Assembly (NCBI GenBank): GCA_022786545.1
Contig: JALFXV010000093.1
Span: forward strand, 1-64,000
From: Selenomonadaceae bacterium
GTDB lineage: Bacteria > Bacillota > Negativicutes > Selenomonadales > Selenomonadaceae
DNA length: 64,000 bases
Direction: 5' to 3'
Positions within the stretch are counted from its first letter, which is position 1. The number at the start of each line of letters is the position of its first letter. Positions 29,669 through 38,960 of the stretch are shown piece after piece. The notes below the pieces were generated by a model. That model made no database searches, was not told where the DNA came from, and worked only from the letters and a program-made list of their open reading frames with translations. Position numbers and translations under genes: made by a program.

Positions 29669-30700
29669 TCACCAGAACTGCTTTAAAAATCTCAAGTCAT
29701 TGTCATAGAAAAGACGCAAATCGTCAATCCCGTAACGCAGCATGGCAATACGCTCCACGCCCATGCCAAATGCAAAGCCGCTGACCTTTTCAGGGTCATA
29801 GCCGCTCATCCGCAGCACATTCGGATGAATCATGCCGGAGCCGAGGATCTCCAGCCAGCCTGTTCCCTTGCAGACACGGCAGCCCTTGCCCTTGCACATC
29901 ACGCAGGAAATATCCACCTCGGCACTAGGCTCGGTGAACGGAAAGAAGCTTGGGCGGAAACGTACCTTGACCTTTTCATCAAAAATCTGCTTCAGGAAGT
30001 TCTCCAGGGTGCCCTTCAGGTCAGCCAGGCTGATGCCCTTGTCAATCACCATGCCCTCCACCTGGGTGAACATCGGGGAATGGGTGGCATCATAGTCATC
30101 ACGGCGGTACACCCTGCCCGGTGCAATCATGCGGATCGGGCTGTTAGGCTCATGGGCTTCCATCGTCCTTGCCTGTACCGGGGAGGTCTGGGAACGCATG
30201 AGGATATCCTCGGTGATATAAAAGGAATCTTGCATATCCCGTGCCGGATGGTCCTTTGGCAGGTTCAATGCCTCAAAGTTATAATAATCCTTCTCTATCT
30301 CAGGGCCCACCTCTACCGTGAAGCCCATCTTCATGAAGATGCTCTTGATTTCCATCAGCGTCATGGTCAGGGGATGCAGATGGCCGCGCGGGGCACGGCG
30401 CCCCGGCAGGGTAACATCGATTTTTTCACTGGCCAGGCGCTTATTCAGCTCCGCCTCCCGGAGCTCCTCGTTCTTCTCTGCAATCAGCTGCTCCAGCTGC
30501 TGACGGGCATCATTTACGATCTGGCCGATGCGTGGCCTGTCTTCCTTGGAAAGCTGGCCAAGGCCCCTCAGGATGGTGGTCAGCTCGCCCTTCTTGCCCA
30601 GGTACTTTACCCTGATATCATTCAGATCCCCCAGGCTCCCCACTGCCTGCTTTACAGCCTTGGCGGCTTCCTGCCTGAGCTGTTCAATCTTTTCTTCCAT
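29669..30700 (-). CDS. pheS: Phenylalanyl-tRNA synthetase alpha subunit
   Basis: [46 protein letters not shown]. Confidence 0.98.
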   Translation of the reverse strand: MEEKIEQLRQEAAKAVKQAVGSLGDLNDIRVKYLGKKGELTTILRGLGQLSKEDRPRIGQIVNDARQQLEQLIAEKNEELREAELNKRLASEKIDVTLPGRRAPRGHLHPLTMTLMEIKSIFMKMGFTVEVGPEIEKDYYNFEALNLPKDHPARDMQDSFYITEDILMRSQTSPVQARTMEAHEPNSPIRMIAPGRVYRRDDYDATHSPMFTQVEGMVIDKGISLADLKGTLENFLKQIFDEKVKVRFRPSFFPFTEPSAEVDISCVMCKGKGCRVCKGTGWLEILGSGMIHPNVLRMSGYDPEKVSGFAFGMGVERIAMLRYGIDDLRLFYDNDLRFLKQFW

Positions 30701-30744
30701 AATGTCCTCCTAAAAATATTTTCCACGGGCGGTTTTGGGTATAA

Positions 30745-31000
30745 AAAAAGCCTCCGCCCCCAACAGCTAGGGGCGAAGGCACGGCATCAAAGATGCACCA
30801 CCGCTTCGCGGTACCACCCTATTTTCTCACTTAATTGCTCCTTAACGCGGAAAACGTCCTGACTACATCTCTTCACCAGAATAGCTCCGGAGCGAACTTC
30901 ACCTGCCGGCCCCTGCCCTGTTCCCACTTGCCAGGACTCCCTGAAAGACACCTTGCAGGCTACTCTCTCCTTCTTCGCTGTACCAATCATTCTACCACGA
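30745..31000 (-). promoter_or_regulatory. T-box riboswitch leader of pheST
   Basis: Minus-strand AGGGTGGTACCGCG (30807-30820) T-box motif followed by GCCTTCGCCCCTAGCTGTTGGGGGCGGAGGCTTTTTT terminator (30747-30780). Confidence 0.93.
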
Positions 31001-31058
31001 TTTTCCGCAGATTGCAAATCAAAAAAGAAAAGGAGTGCTGCCGCACTCCCACGCATGT

Positions 31059-31496
31059 TTAAGCATTCTTGATGTTGTTGCTGACACGCTCGGAAAAAGT
31101 CTTCATGGTAGAAAATTCCTTGGCGGAAAAACCTGCATAGGCCATTTTCACCCAGGCTGTCTCGATTTTCACGATGGACTCCCCCAGCTCACGCCCTTCA
31201 TCAGTCAGGAAAATATGATTTCTGCGATGATCCTGCGGGTCCTTGAGACGCTTAATCAGCCCCATCTCCCCCAGGGCATTCAATTCCCTGGTCACAAATG
31301 CCTTATCCATGCTCAACCTGCTGCTGATATCCTCCTGCACAAGACCCTCATTCTCATACACAGCATACAGCACAGAACCTCTCGAGCTGGTCTTGATACC
31401 CAGCGGCTGAAGCCTGCTCACCATGAACTCCTTATGCTTCTGACGGATGAAAGACACCAGGCTATCCAGCTCATCTCTAATTTTCCTGTTTTCCAT
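31059..31496 (-). CDS. MarR-family transcriptional regulator
   Basis: LVQEDISSRLSMDKAFVTRELNALGEMGLIKRLKDPQDHRRNHIFLTDEG winged HTH. Confidence 0.92.
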   Translation of the reverse strand: MENRKIRDELDSLVSFIRQKHKEFMVSRLQPLGIKTSSRGSVLYAVYENEGLVQEDISSRLSMDKAFVTRELNALGEMGLIKRLKDPQDHRRNHIFLTDEGRELGESIVKIETAWVKMAYAGFSAKEFSTMKTFSERVSNNIKNA

Positions 31497-31648
31497 GTAT
31501 ACGCCCCTCTTCTTTCAAAGATTTCAATCCCTTGATAAATTAAGTACCATTCACATACATTATATAAAATTTTGAGAGTTTCGTAAATATCAAATGTGCA
31601 ATTTTTTTGCATAAAGCAAAAATTTTCATATACCATAACACATTGTTT

Positions 31649-32851
31649 TTATAATCGCTGCTTAAAGTCATCATAACCAAAAGTTCTGACTGTCTTCCAA
31701 CCGCCCCCGGCCTCCACATACACAATATCCGGCAACGGCATGCCGTTAAAGGTATTGTTCTTCACCATCGTGTAAATAGCCATATCGCCGAACAGCAGCC
31801 GCCTCCCCGGCACAAGGGGCTCCTCAAAGGAAAATACGCCGATATTATCCCCTGCCAGGCAGGTGGCGCCTGCCAGCATGTAGGAATACTTTCTTTCCCC
31901 CTGCTCACCGCTGTCAGAAAGGGGCGGCCTGTAGGGCATTTCCAGCACATCAGGCATGTGGCAGGCAGCCGACACATCCAGCACCGCCACGGGCAGCTCC
32001 CGCTCCGGCCCTTCTATGACCTCCAGCACCGTAGCCGCCAGAAAGCCTGCATCCAGCGCAACCGCCTCCCCGGGCTCCAGATATACCTTCAGGCCGTACC
32101 TGTCCTGCATCCTGCGGATGCACCGCTCCAGAAGGGGCATGTTGTAGCCCTCCCTGGTGATGTGATGGCCGCCGCCTAAGTTAATCCACTTCAGCCGCGG
32201 CAGGTACCTGCCAAACTTTTCCTCCACAGCTGCCAGGGTTTCCGCCAGGGGCTCCGCCCCCTGCTCGCAGAGGGTGTGGAAGTGAAAGCCAGACAGTCCC
32301 TCAAGGCCCTCCTCATCCAGCTCGCTGAGCCTTGCCCCCAACCTTGACAGGGGGGAGCAGGGGTCGTAGATGGCGTGCTCCTGGGTGGAATGTTCAGGAT
32401 TGATGCGCAGGCCGCACTCCTTGCCGGCAGCCAGCGCCCGCGGCCCGAATTTCTTCCACTGGGACATGGAGTTGAACACAAAATGGTCGCAGTATTTCAG
32501 GAGCTCCGCAAACTCCTTTTCCTGAAAGGCAGGATTAAAAACGTGGTTCTCCCCGGGAAATTCCTCATAGGCCAGCCGCGCCTCAAAGAGGCCGCTGGCA
32601 GCGGCCCCCTTCAGGTATCTGCTGATAAGAGGATAGCAGGAGTACATGGAGAATGCCTTCTGCGCCAGAAGCACATAGCAGCCCGTCCGCTCCTGCAGCC
32701 CCCTGAGAATTTCCAGATTGCGAACCAGCCGCTTTTCCTCCACCACATAGGCAGGCGTGGTTACTTCGGCCAGCCAGTCAGGCCGGTAGCTGAAGGCCCC
32801 CATCAGTCCACCAGCTCCGGATTGAAGCTTTCCTGCCACGGCAGCCCCCAC
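31649..32851 (-). CDS. nspC: Carboxynorspermidine / carboxyspermidine decarboxylase
   Basis: Fold-III PLP decarboxylase; TPAYVVEEKRLVRNLEIL, NLGGGHHITREGYN; adjacent to the matching dehydrogenase. Confidence 0.88.
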   Translation of the reverse strand: MGAAVAGKLQSGAGGLMGAFSYRPDWLAEVTTPAYVVEEKRLVRNLEILRGLQERTGCYVLLAQKAFSMYSCYPLISRYLKGAAASGLFEARLAYEEFPGENHVFNPAFQEKEFAELLKYCDHFVFNSMSQWKKFGPRALAAGKECGLRINPEHSTQEHAIYDPCSPLSRLGARLSELDEEGLEGLSGFHFHTLCEQGAEPLAETLAAVEEKFGRYLPRLKWINLGGGHHITREGYNMPLLERCIRRMQDRYGLKVYLEPGEAVALDAGFLAATVLEVIEGPERELPVAVLDVSAACHMPDVLEMPYRPPLSDSGEQGERKYSYMLAGATCLAGDNIGVFSFEEPLVPGRRLLFGDMAIYTMVKNNTFNGMPLPDIVYVEAGGGWKTVRTFGYDDFKQRL

Positions 32852-34002
32852 TTGTTAAGGGCTTCCATGAACGGGTCAGGGTCAAACTCTTCAATGTTGT
32901 ACACGCCCGGCTTCTTCCAGGTGCCGTTCATCACCAGCATGGCGCCAATCATGGCAGGCACGCCCGTAGTATAGGATACGGCCTGGGAGCCCACCTCCTT
33001 GTAGCACTCCTGATGGTCGCAGACATTGTACAGGTAGTAGGTCTTGTCCTTGCCGTCCTTCTTGCCCCGGAAAATGCAGCCGATATTGGTCTTGCCCACA
33101 GTACGGGGGCCCAGGCTGGCAGGGTCCGGCAGCACTGCCTTCAGGAACTGCAGCGGAATGATTTTCTTGCCCTCGAACTCTATGGGCTCAATGGAGGTCA
33201 TGCCCACATTCTCCAGGCACTTCAGGTGGCGCAGATAGCTCTCCCCGAAGGTCATGAAGAAGCGGATGCGCTTGATGCCTGGGATGTTCAGCCCCAGGGA
33301 CTCCAGCTCCTCATGATGCAGGAGGTACATGTCCTTAGGCCCAACCTCAGGGAAATTGTACACCCGCTTGATTTCCATCGGCTCGGTCTCAACCCACTTG
33401 CCATCCTCCCAGTAGCTGCCCTTGGCAGAAACCTCGCGGATGTTGATTTCAGGATTGAAATTGGTGGCAAAAGGATAGCCGTGGTCACCGGCGTTGCAGT
33501 CGAGGATATCGATGTAGTTAATCTCATCAAAGTGATGCTTCAGGGCATAGGCACTGAACACGCCTGTTACGCCCGGGTCAAAGCCGGAGCCCAGCAGAGC
33601 CGTAATGCCTGCCTTTTCAAACTTCTCCCGGTAAGCCCACTGCCACTTGTACTCAAACTTGGCCGTATCCTCAGGCTCATAGTTGGCAGTATCCACATAG
33701 CTTACCTTGCACTCCAGGCAGGCATCCATGATGGTCAGGTCCTGATAAGGCAGGGCCAGGTTCAGCACCACATCCGGCTGCACCTTTTTGATGAGGGCTA
33801 CCAGCTGCTCCACGCTGTTGGCATCCACCTGGGCAGTGGTAATCTTGCACTTGCCCCCCTGCAGCTTTTCCTTCAGGGCATCGCACTTGCTAACAGTACG
33901 GCTGGCGATGCAGATTTCCTCAAAGGCATCGCTGTTCTGCACGCACTTGTGAATTGCCACGCTGGCCACGCCGCCGCAGCCGATAATTAAAGCTTTTCCC
34001 AT
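32803..34002 (-). CDS. Carboxynorspermidine / carboxyspermidine dehydrogenase (saccharopine dehydrogenase-like)
   Basis: MGKALIIGCGGVASVAIHKCVQN Rossmann; GSGFDPGVTGVFSAYALKHHFDEI. Confidence 0.88.
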   Translation of the reverse strand: MGKALIIGCGGVASVAIHKCVQNSDAFEEICIASRTVSKCDALKEKLQGGKCKITTAQVDANSVEQLVALIKKVQPDVVLNLALPYQDLTIMDACLECKVSYVDTANYEPEDTAKFEYKWQWAYREKFEKAGITALLGSGFDPGVTGVFSAYALKHHFDEINYIDILDCNAGDHGYPFATNFNPEINIREVSAKGSYWEDGKWVETEPMEIKRVYNFPEVGPKDMYLLHHEELESLGLNIPGIKRIRFFMTFGESYLRHLKCLENVGMTSIEPIEFEGKKIIPLQFLKAVLPDPASLGPRTVGKTNIGCIFRGKKDGKDKTYYLYNVCDHQECYKEVGSQAVSYTTGVPAMIGAMLVMNGTWKKPGVYNIEEFDPDPFMEALNKWGLPWQESFNPELVD

Positions 34003-34082
34003 TCTTCTACCTCCAGATTTCACTAAGATTTTAGATTTTTATGCAGCATCAGAAATTATCTCATCCAACAGCAGAATCTGCC

Positions 34083-34961
34083 TCACACCTGCACAGGCCC
34101 CCTGATAAAAGGTTCCTCCAGCTTCAGAAGCATTTCCCGCATAAGCTTCAGAGCCGCCGCCGTAGAGGCGCCGCTCTGATCATAGGCAGGCGACAGCTCC
34201 ACCAGGTCGCAGCCCACCACCTTCAGGCCGCAGCCAGCCACTGCCGCCTCCATCAGCTCCCGGAAGGTCACGCCGCCATACTCAGGCGTGCCGGTTCCCG
34301 GGAAAACAGACGGGTCCATCACATCCAGGTCAATGGTAAAGTACACCGGCTTGCCCTGCAGGGCGGCCAATGCCTCCGGCATGGCACTCAAATCAAAAGG
34401 CCTCAGGCTGGTATGCTCCCTGGCCCAGCGAAATTCCTCCCGCAGGCCGCTCCTGATGCCCAGCTGCCAGATCCTGCCATCCCCGGTGAGCTCCCAGGCA
34501 CGGCGCAGGACGGAAGCATGAGACAGCCTCGCCCCCAGGTATTCCTCCCGCAAATCAGTGTGAGCATCAAAATGCAGGATGTGCAGGTCAGGATATTTTT
34601 TCACCGCAGCCCTGATGGCCCCCAGGGTTACCAGATGCTCGCCACCAATCATAAAGGGCAGCTTCCCGGCAGCCAGGATTTCCGCCGCCCTGTCCTCGAT
34701 GTCCTTCAGGGCCGCCTCCGTATCGCCGAAGCACAGCTCCAGATCGCCGCTGTCAAAAACAGCCGCATCCTCCATATCCAGGTCCTGATAAGGACTGTAG
34801 GTCTCCAGCCCGTAGGACTCCCCCCGCATCACCTTGCTGGCAAAGCGGGTTCCCGGCCTGAAAGAAGTGGTAGAATCAAAAGGTGCGCCAAAGATAACGA
34901 TACGGGCATCCGAAAGCTCTGCCTCGCAGCCCAAAAAAGTCTCCACATTAGTCTTCAACAT
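34083..34961 (-). CDS. speB: Agmatinase
   Basis: Ureohydrolase motifs: GGEHLVT, HFDAHTDLR, TIDLDVMDPSVFPGTGTPEYGG. Confidence 0.93.
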   Translation of the reverse strand: MLKTNVETFLGCEAELSDARIVIFGAPFDSTTSFRPGTRFASKVMRGESYGLETYSPYQDLDMEDAAVFDSGDLELCFGDTEAALKDIEDRAAEILAAGKLPFMIGGEHLVTLGAIRAAVKKYPDLHILHFDAHTDLREEYLGARLSHASVLRRAWELTGDGRIWQLGIRSGLREEFRWAREHTSLRPFDLSAMPEALAALQGKPVYFTIDLDVMDPSVFPGTGTPEYGGVTFRELMEAAVAGCGLKVVGCDLVELSPAYDQSGASTAAALKLMREMLLKLEEPFIRGPVQV

Positions 34962-35808
34962 CTCGCAAAAGCTCCTCTACATAGTTTGGCAGGGCAAAAG
35001 AGCCTGCATGCAACGGACAGTTATAATAATGGCAGCGTATCCTGAGGTCCTTCCAGGCCTGCCAGTTCACATCCTTCACAGGATGATATTTCTTGGAGGC
35101 AAAGCCGAACAGCCAATGGCCGGAAGGATAAGTAGGAATATGCACCTGATATACCCTGCTGATAGGGAAGGAATGGCATATCCGCTTGTGGGCACGCTGC
35201 ATAGCATAGGCGTCTTCCTTGTAAAAAGGGCTCTCGTGCTGGTTCACCATGATGCCGTCCTCATGGAGCGCCTTGAAGCAGTTGCCATAAAATTCCTTGG
35301 TAAAAAGGCCCTCCCCGGGGCCGAACGGGTCTGTGGAATCCACCAGAATCAGGTCATACTCGTCCTCCACATGGCGGATGAACTTCAGGCCGTCCTCATA
35401 GTAGCAGGTCACCCGGGCATCCTCCAGGGCGGCAGCCGTCTTGGGGAGGAACATCTTGCTGACCTCCACCACCCGCTGGTCAATCTCCACCAGATCAATC
35501 TTTTCGATATTCTGATACTTGGTCAGCTCCCGGACAGTACCACCATCACCGCCGCCGATGACCAGCACCTTTCTGGCATCTGGATGTACGCACATAGGCA
35601 CATGGGTAATCATCTCATGATAGATAAACTCATCCTTCTCCGTCAGCATCAGATAGCCATCAAGAGCCAGCACCCTGCCAAACTCCTCGGACTCAAAAAT
35701 ATCAATCCGCTGAAACTCGCTCTGCTCGCTAAAAAGCTGCTTGTCAATCTTAATGGAAAACCTCACATTAGGAGTATGCTGTTCTGTAAACCAGAGCATG
35801 CCAGTCAC
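34948..35808 (-). CDS. speE: Spermidine synthase
   Basis: VLVIGGGDGGTVRELTKY, LILVDSTDPFGPGEGLFTKEFY. Confidence 0.96.
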   Translation of the reverse strand: MTGMLWFTEQHTPNVRFSIKIDKQLFSEQSEFQRIDIFESEEFGRVLALDGYLMLTEKDEFIYHEMITHVPMCVHPDARKVLVIGGGDGGTVRELTKYQNIEKIDLVEIDQRVVEVSKMFLPKTAAALEDARVTCYYEDGLKFIRHVEDEYDLILVDSTDPFGPGEGLFTKEFYGNCFKALHEDGIMVNQHESPFYKEDAYAMQRAHKRICHSFPISRVYQVHIPTYPSGHWLFGFASKKYHPVKDVNWQAWKDLRIRCHYYNCPLHAGSFALPNYVEELLRDVED

Positions 35809-37259
35809 TCTCCCTTCAAAACATTCAAACGCTGCAAATCCATGTCCTCCGGCCCTGTCATCTGGCAGCCCTTCTTCCTGGCATAGCGTATGTAGCGCAA
35901 AATTTCCTCCGTCACCATCTCACCAGGGGCCAGAATCGGAATCCCCGGCGGATAGCACATGACGAACTCGCTGCACACCCTGCCCACAGTCTCCCCAATG
36001 GGCAGGGACTCCTTGTCACCATAAAAGGACTCCTGAGGCCCGCAGACCACCTGAGGGCTGATGTACTCAGCCTTCAGCATTTCCCTGCCGGTCTGGCGGT
36101 AGTTGCGGCGAATCTCCGACAGGGCGGACACCAGCCTTTCTATATCCTTCTCCCTGTCCCCTACGGAAACATAAGCCAGCAGGTTGGCAATATCGCCGAA
36201 CTCCGTCTGAATATCGTACTCGTCCCTCAAAAGGTCATAAACCTCGATGCCTGCCAGGCCGATGGAACGGGTATATACCGCCAGCTTGGTGATATCAAAA
36301 TCATAGATGGAGTCGCCATTGATTAACTCCCTGGAATAGGCATAATAATCCCCGATGGCATTGATCTCATCCCGGGCATACTGCACCTGGGAAATAATCC
36401 TGTCCACCAGCTTCTCCCCGTGGAGGGCCATATTGCGCCGGGAAATATCCAGGCTCACCAGCAAAAGATAGGATGCGCTGGTAGTCTGGGTCAGGTTGAT
36501 AATCTGATGCACATAGCCATGAGACACCCTGTCCCCCACCAAAAGCAGGGAGCTCTGGGTCAGGGAGCCGCCGGACTTGTGCATGGAAATAGCCGCCATA
36601 TCCGCACCGGCATGCATGGCAGCCACCGGCAGCCTGTCGCTGAAATACAGATGGGAGCCGTGGGCCTCATCAGCCAGCAGCAGCATGCCGTGCTCATGGG
36701 CCAGTTCCGCAATCCGCCTGATATTTGAACAAATACCATAATATGTGGGATTGTTCACAAGTATAGCCCTGGCATCTGGATTTTCCCTGATAGCCTGCTC
36801 CACATCCGCCACGCTCATGCCCAAGGAAATGCCCAGCACCGGGTCCATCCGGGGATTCACATACACCGGCACCGCCCCGCAGAGAATCAGGGCATTGATG
36901 GCGCTCCGATGCACGTTCCGGGGCATGATAATCTTCTCACCCCGCTTGCAGGCCGTCATCACCATAGCCTGCACCGCCGAGGTGGTGCCTCCCACCATAA
37001 AGAAAGCACGCCTTGCCCCGAATGCCTCCGCCGCCAGCTCCTCCGCCTCCCGGATAACCGATACGGGATGGCAGAGATTATCCAGCATCTTCATGGAGTT
37101 CACATCCACCGACAGACAGCGCTCCCCCAAAAAATCCGTCAATTCCTTATTGCCCCTGCCCCTCTTGTGACCGGGTACATCAAAAGGCACCAGCCTGGCA
37201 CTTTTCATCCGCTCCAAAGCTTCCAGAATTGGCGCGTTCTCCTGCGAAATATACTTCAT
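35805..37259 (-). CDS. Orn/Lys/Arg decarboxylase (PLP fold I; arginine decarboxylase inferred from context)
   Basis: LLLADEAHGSHLYFS, SMHKSGGSLTQSSLLL PLP-lysine motif; adjacent agmatinase. Confidence 0.9.
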   Translation of the reverse strand: MKYISQENAPILEALERMKSARLVPFDVPGHKRGRGNKELTDFLGERCLSVDVNSMKMLDNLCHPVSVIREAEELAAEAFGARRAFFMVGGTTSAVQAMVMTACKRGEKIIMPRNVHRSAINALILCGAVPVYVNPRMDPVLGISLGMSVADVEQAIRENPDARAILVNNPTYYGICSNIRRIAELAHEHGMLLLADEAHGSHLYFSDRLPVAAMHAGADMAAISMHKSGGSLTQSSLLLVGDRVSHGYVHQIINLTQTTSASYLLLVSLDISRRNMALHGEKLVDRIISQVQYARDEINAIGDYYAYSRELINGDSIYDFDITKLAVYTRSIGLAGIEVYDLLRDEYDIQTEFGDIANLLAYVSVGDREKDIERLVSALSEIRRNYRQTGREMLKAEYISPQVVCGPQESFYGDKESLPIGETVGRVCSEFVMCYPPGIPILAPGEMVTEEILRYIRYARKKGCQMTGPEDMDLQRLNVLKGE

Positions 37260-37303
37260 CCTTTGCTCCCCCCAAGACCTGCCCTGGCTGCCGATGGAGC
37301 CGA

Positions 37304-38140
37304 TCAGCCAAAAACATTAGTACCGCTATAAATCTCTATCATCTCCCGGCGCAGGCTGTTATGGATATCCAGCCTGGTCTTTGGCGGAATTTCATAAATA
37401 TCCGTATTAAAAAGATAATTTTTCAAATCCAGTTCCTTGATGAGCATCTTCGTATGGAAGAGATTGGCCTGATAGATATTGATATCCACCGCATCGTACT
37501 TGTCCAGGGTATCCTTATTGATAAAATTCTGGATAGAGGTCATGTGATGGTCCATAAACAGCTTGCGGCCTGCCATATTGCGGGTAAAGCCCCTCACCCG
37601 GTAATCCATAGTGATAATATCCGAATCAAACATGCCGATGAGATAATCCAGGGTTTTCAGCGGCGTAATCTCGCCGCAGGTGGCCACATCTATGTCCACC
37701 CGGAAGGTGGCAATGCTGGTCTCAGGATGAAACTCCGGATAGGTATGCACAGTGACATGGCTCTTGTCCAGGTGCGCCACCACTGTTTCCCCCTGCAGCA
37801 CGCCGCCATCCTCCGCCTCCTGGATATCCTGCAAAACCTCGGCGCAGTTCAGCGGCTTTTTCTTGCCGGAAGCAACAGCTGCCTCCTCCGCAATCAAAAA
37901 AGTCACGCTGGCCCCCTGAGGCTCATAGTCCTGCTTGGACACACTCAGCACCTTGGCACCTATCATCTCCGTCACCCGGTACAGTATCTTCGTCAGCCGC
38001 TCCGAATTATACTGGGCATCAATATACTTGATGTAGTCCTGCTGCTCACGCGGTGTCTTAGCATAACAAATATCGTAGATATTAAAGCTAAGGGATTTGG
38101 TCAGGTTGTTAAACCCATACAATTTCAATTTTTCTTCCAA
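37304..38140 (-). CDS. speD: S-adenosylmethionine decarboxylase (E. coli-like)
   Basis: LDKSHVTVHTYPEFHPE autocleavage motif; DIDVATCGEITPLKTLDYLI. Confidence 0.96.
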   Translation of the reverse strand: MEEKLKLYGFNNLTKSLSFNIYDICYAKTPREQQDYIKYIDAQYNSERLTKILYRVTEMIGAKVLSVSKQDYEPQGASVTFLIAEEAAVASGKKKPLNCAEVLQDIQEAEDGGVLQGETVVAHLDKSHVTVHTYPEFHPETSIATFRVDIDVATCGEITPLKTLDYLIGMFDSDIITMDYRVRGFTRNMAGRKLFMDHHMTSIQNFINKDTLDKYDAVDINIYQANLFHTKMLIKELDLKNYLFNTDIYEIPPKTRLDIHNSLRREMIEIYSGTNVFG

Positions 38141-38198
38141 TCTGATCTCACGCCCCTAAAAATAATCTATCCCTGCAATAAAACTATAAAAAATGACC

Positions 38199-38951
38199 TC
38201 ACAGCAAATCCATCAGCTGCTTGCCAATCAGCATGGTGGTCACGGCGATGAACATGGGCCGCACATAGGCCACGCCTTTGGTGATGGCAAACCGCGCCCC
38301 GCAGTAGGCACCGAAAATCATGGATATGCCCATAAAGATGCCCAGCTGGTAGTCAATCATGCCGGAAGCCGCAAAAAATACCGTGGCCGCCAGGTTGCTG
38401 GCAAAGTTCAGGGCCTTGGTATTTGCCGTGGCACAAATGAAATCAAAGCCCAGCATCAAAAAAGCAAACAGCAGGAAGGAGCCAGTGCCCGGCCCGAAAA
38501 AGCCGTCATAAAAGCCCATCACCAATGCCGTCACCATGCTGAGGGCCAGCATCCTGCCCGTCAGCTTCCTGGGCTCCATATCCCTGTCCCAGTCCTTTTT
38601 CAAAAGGCTGTACAGCACCACCGCCACCAGCAGCACCACAATCAAAGGACGCAAGAACTCCGAGGGCACCTGCTGCACGGCCAGCACCCCCAGAGACGAG
38701 CCTGCCAGGGACAAGGGAAACAGCTTCTTTATCAGCTGCACATCCATCTTGCCGGAACGGACAAAGGTAATAAAGCTGGTACACGCCCCCATGACAGCCG
38801 CCATCTTGTTGGTCCCCAGGGCATGGAGTGGCGAAATCCCCGTCAGAAGCAGTGCCGGCAAAGAAATCATGCCGCCGCCCCCTGCCGCCGCATCAATAAA
38901 AGAAGCCACAAAACCTGCCACAGCTACAAATATATAGACTTCCATATCCAT
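38199..38951 (-). CDS. TSUP-family (TauE/SafE) transporter
   Basis: AGFVASFIDAAAGGGGMISLPALLLTGISPLHALGTNK. Confidence 0.93.
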   Translation of the reverse strand: MDMEVYIFVAVAGFVASFIDAAAGGGGMISLPALLLTGISPLHALGTNKMAAVMGACTSFITFVRSGKMDVQLIKKLFPLSLAGSSLGVLAVQQVPSEFLRPLIVVLLVAVVLYSLLKKDWDRDMEPRKLTGRMLALSMVTALVMGFYDGFFGPGTGSFLLFAFLMLGFDFICATANTKALNFASNLAATVFFAASGMIDYQLGIFMGISMIFGAYCGARFAITKGVAYVRPMFIAVTTMLIGKQLMDLL

Positions 38952-38960
38952 TTGAAAATA

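Noticed and set aside
27611-29686. 691-aa plus-strand ORF opposite pheT
   Set aside because: Exact antisense shadow of a well-supported housekeeping gene; His/Leu/Arg-biased composition typical of antisense GC-rich frames
30787-31062. 89-aa and 75-aa ORFs in the pheS leader
   Set aside because: Explained by the T-box RNA; no SD
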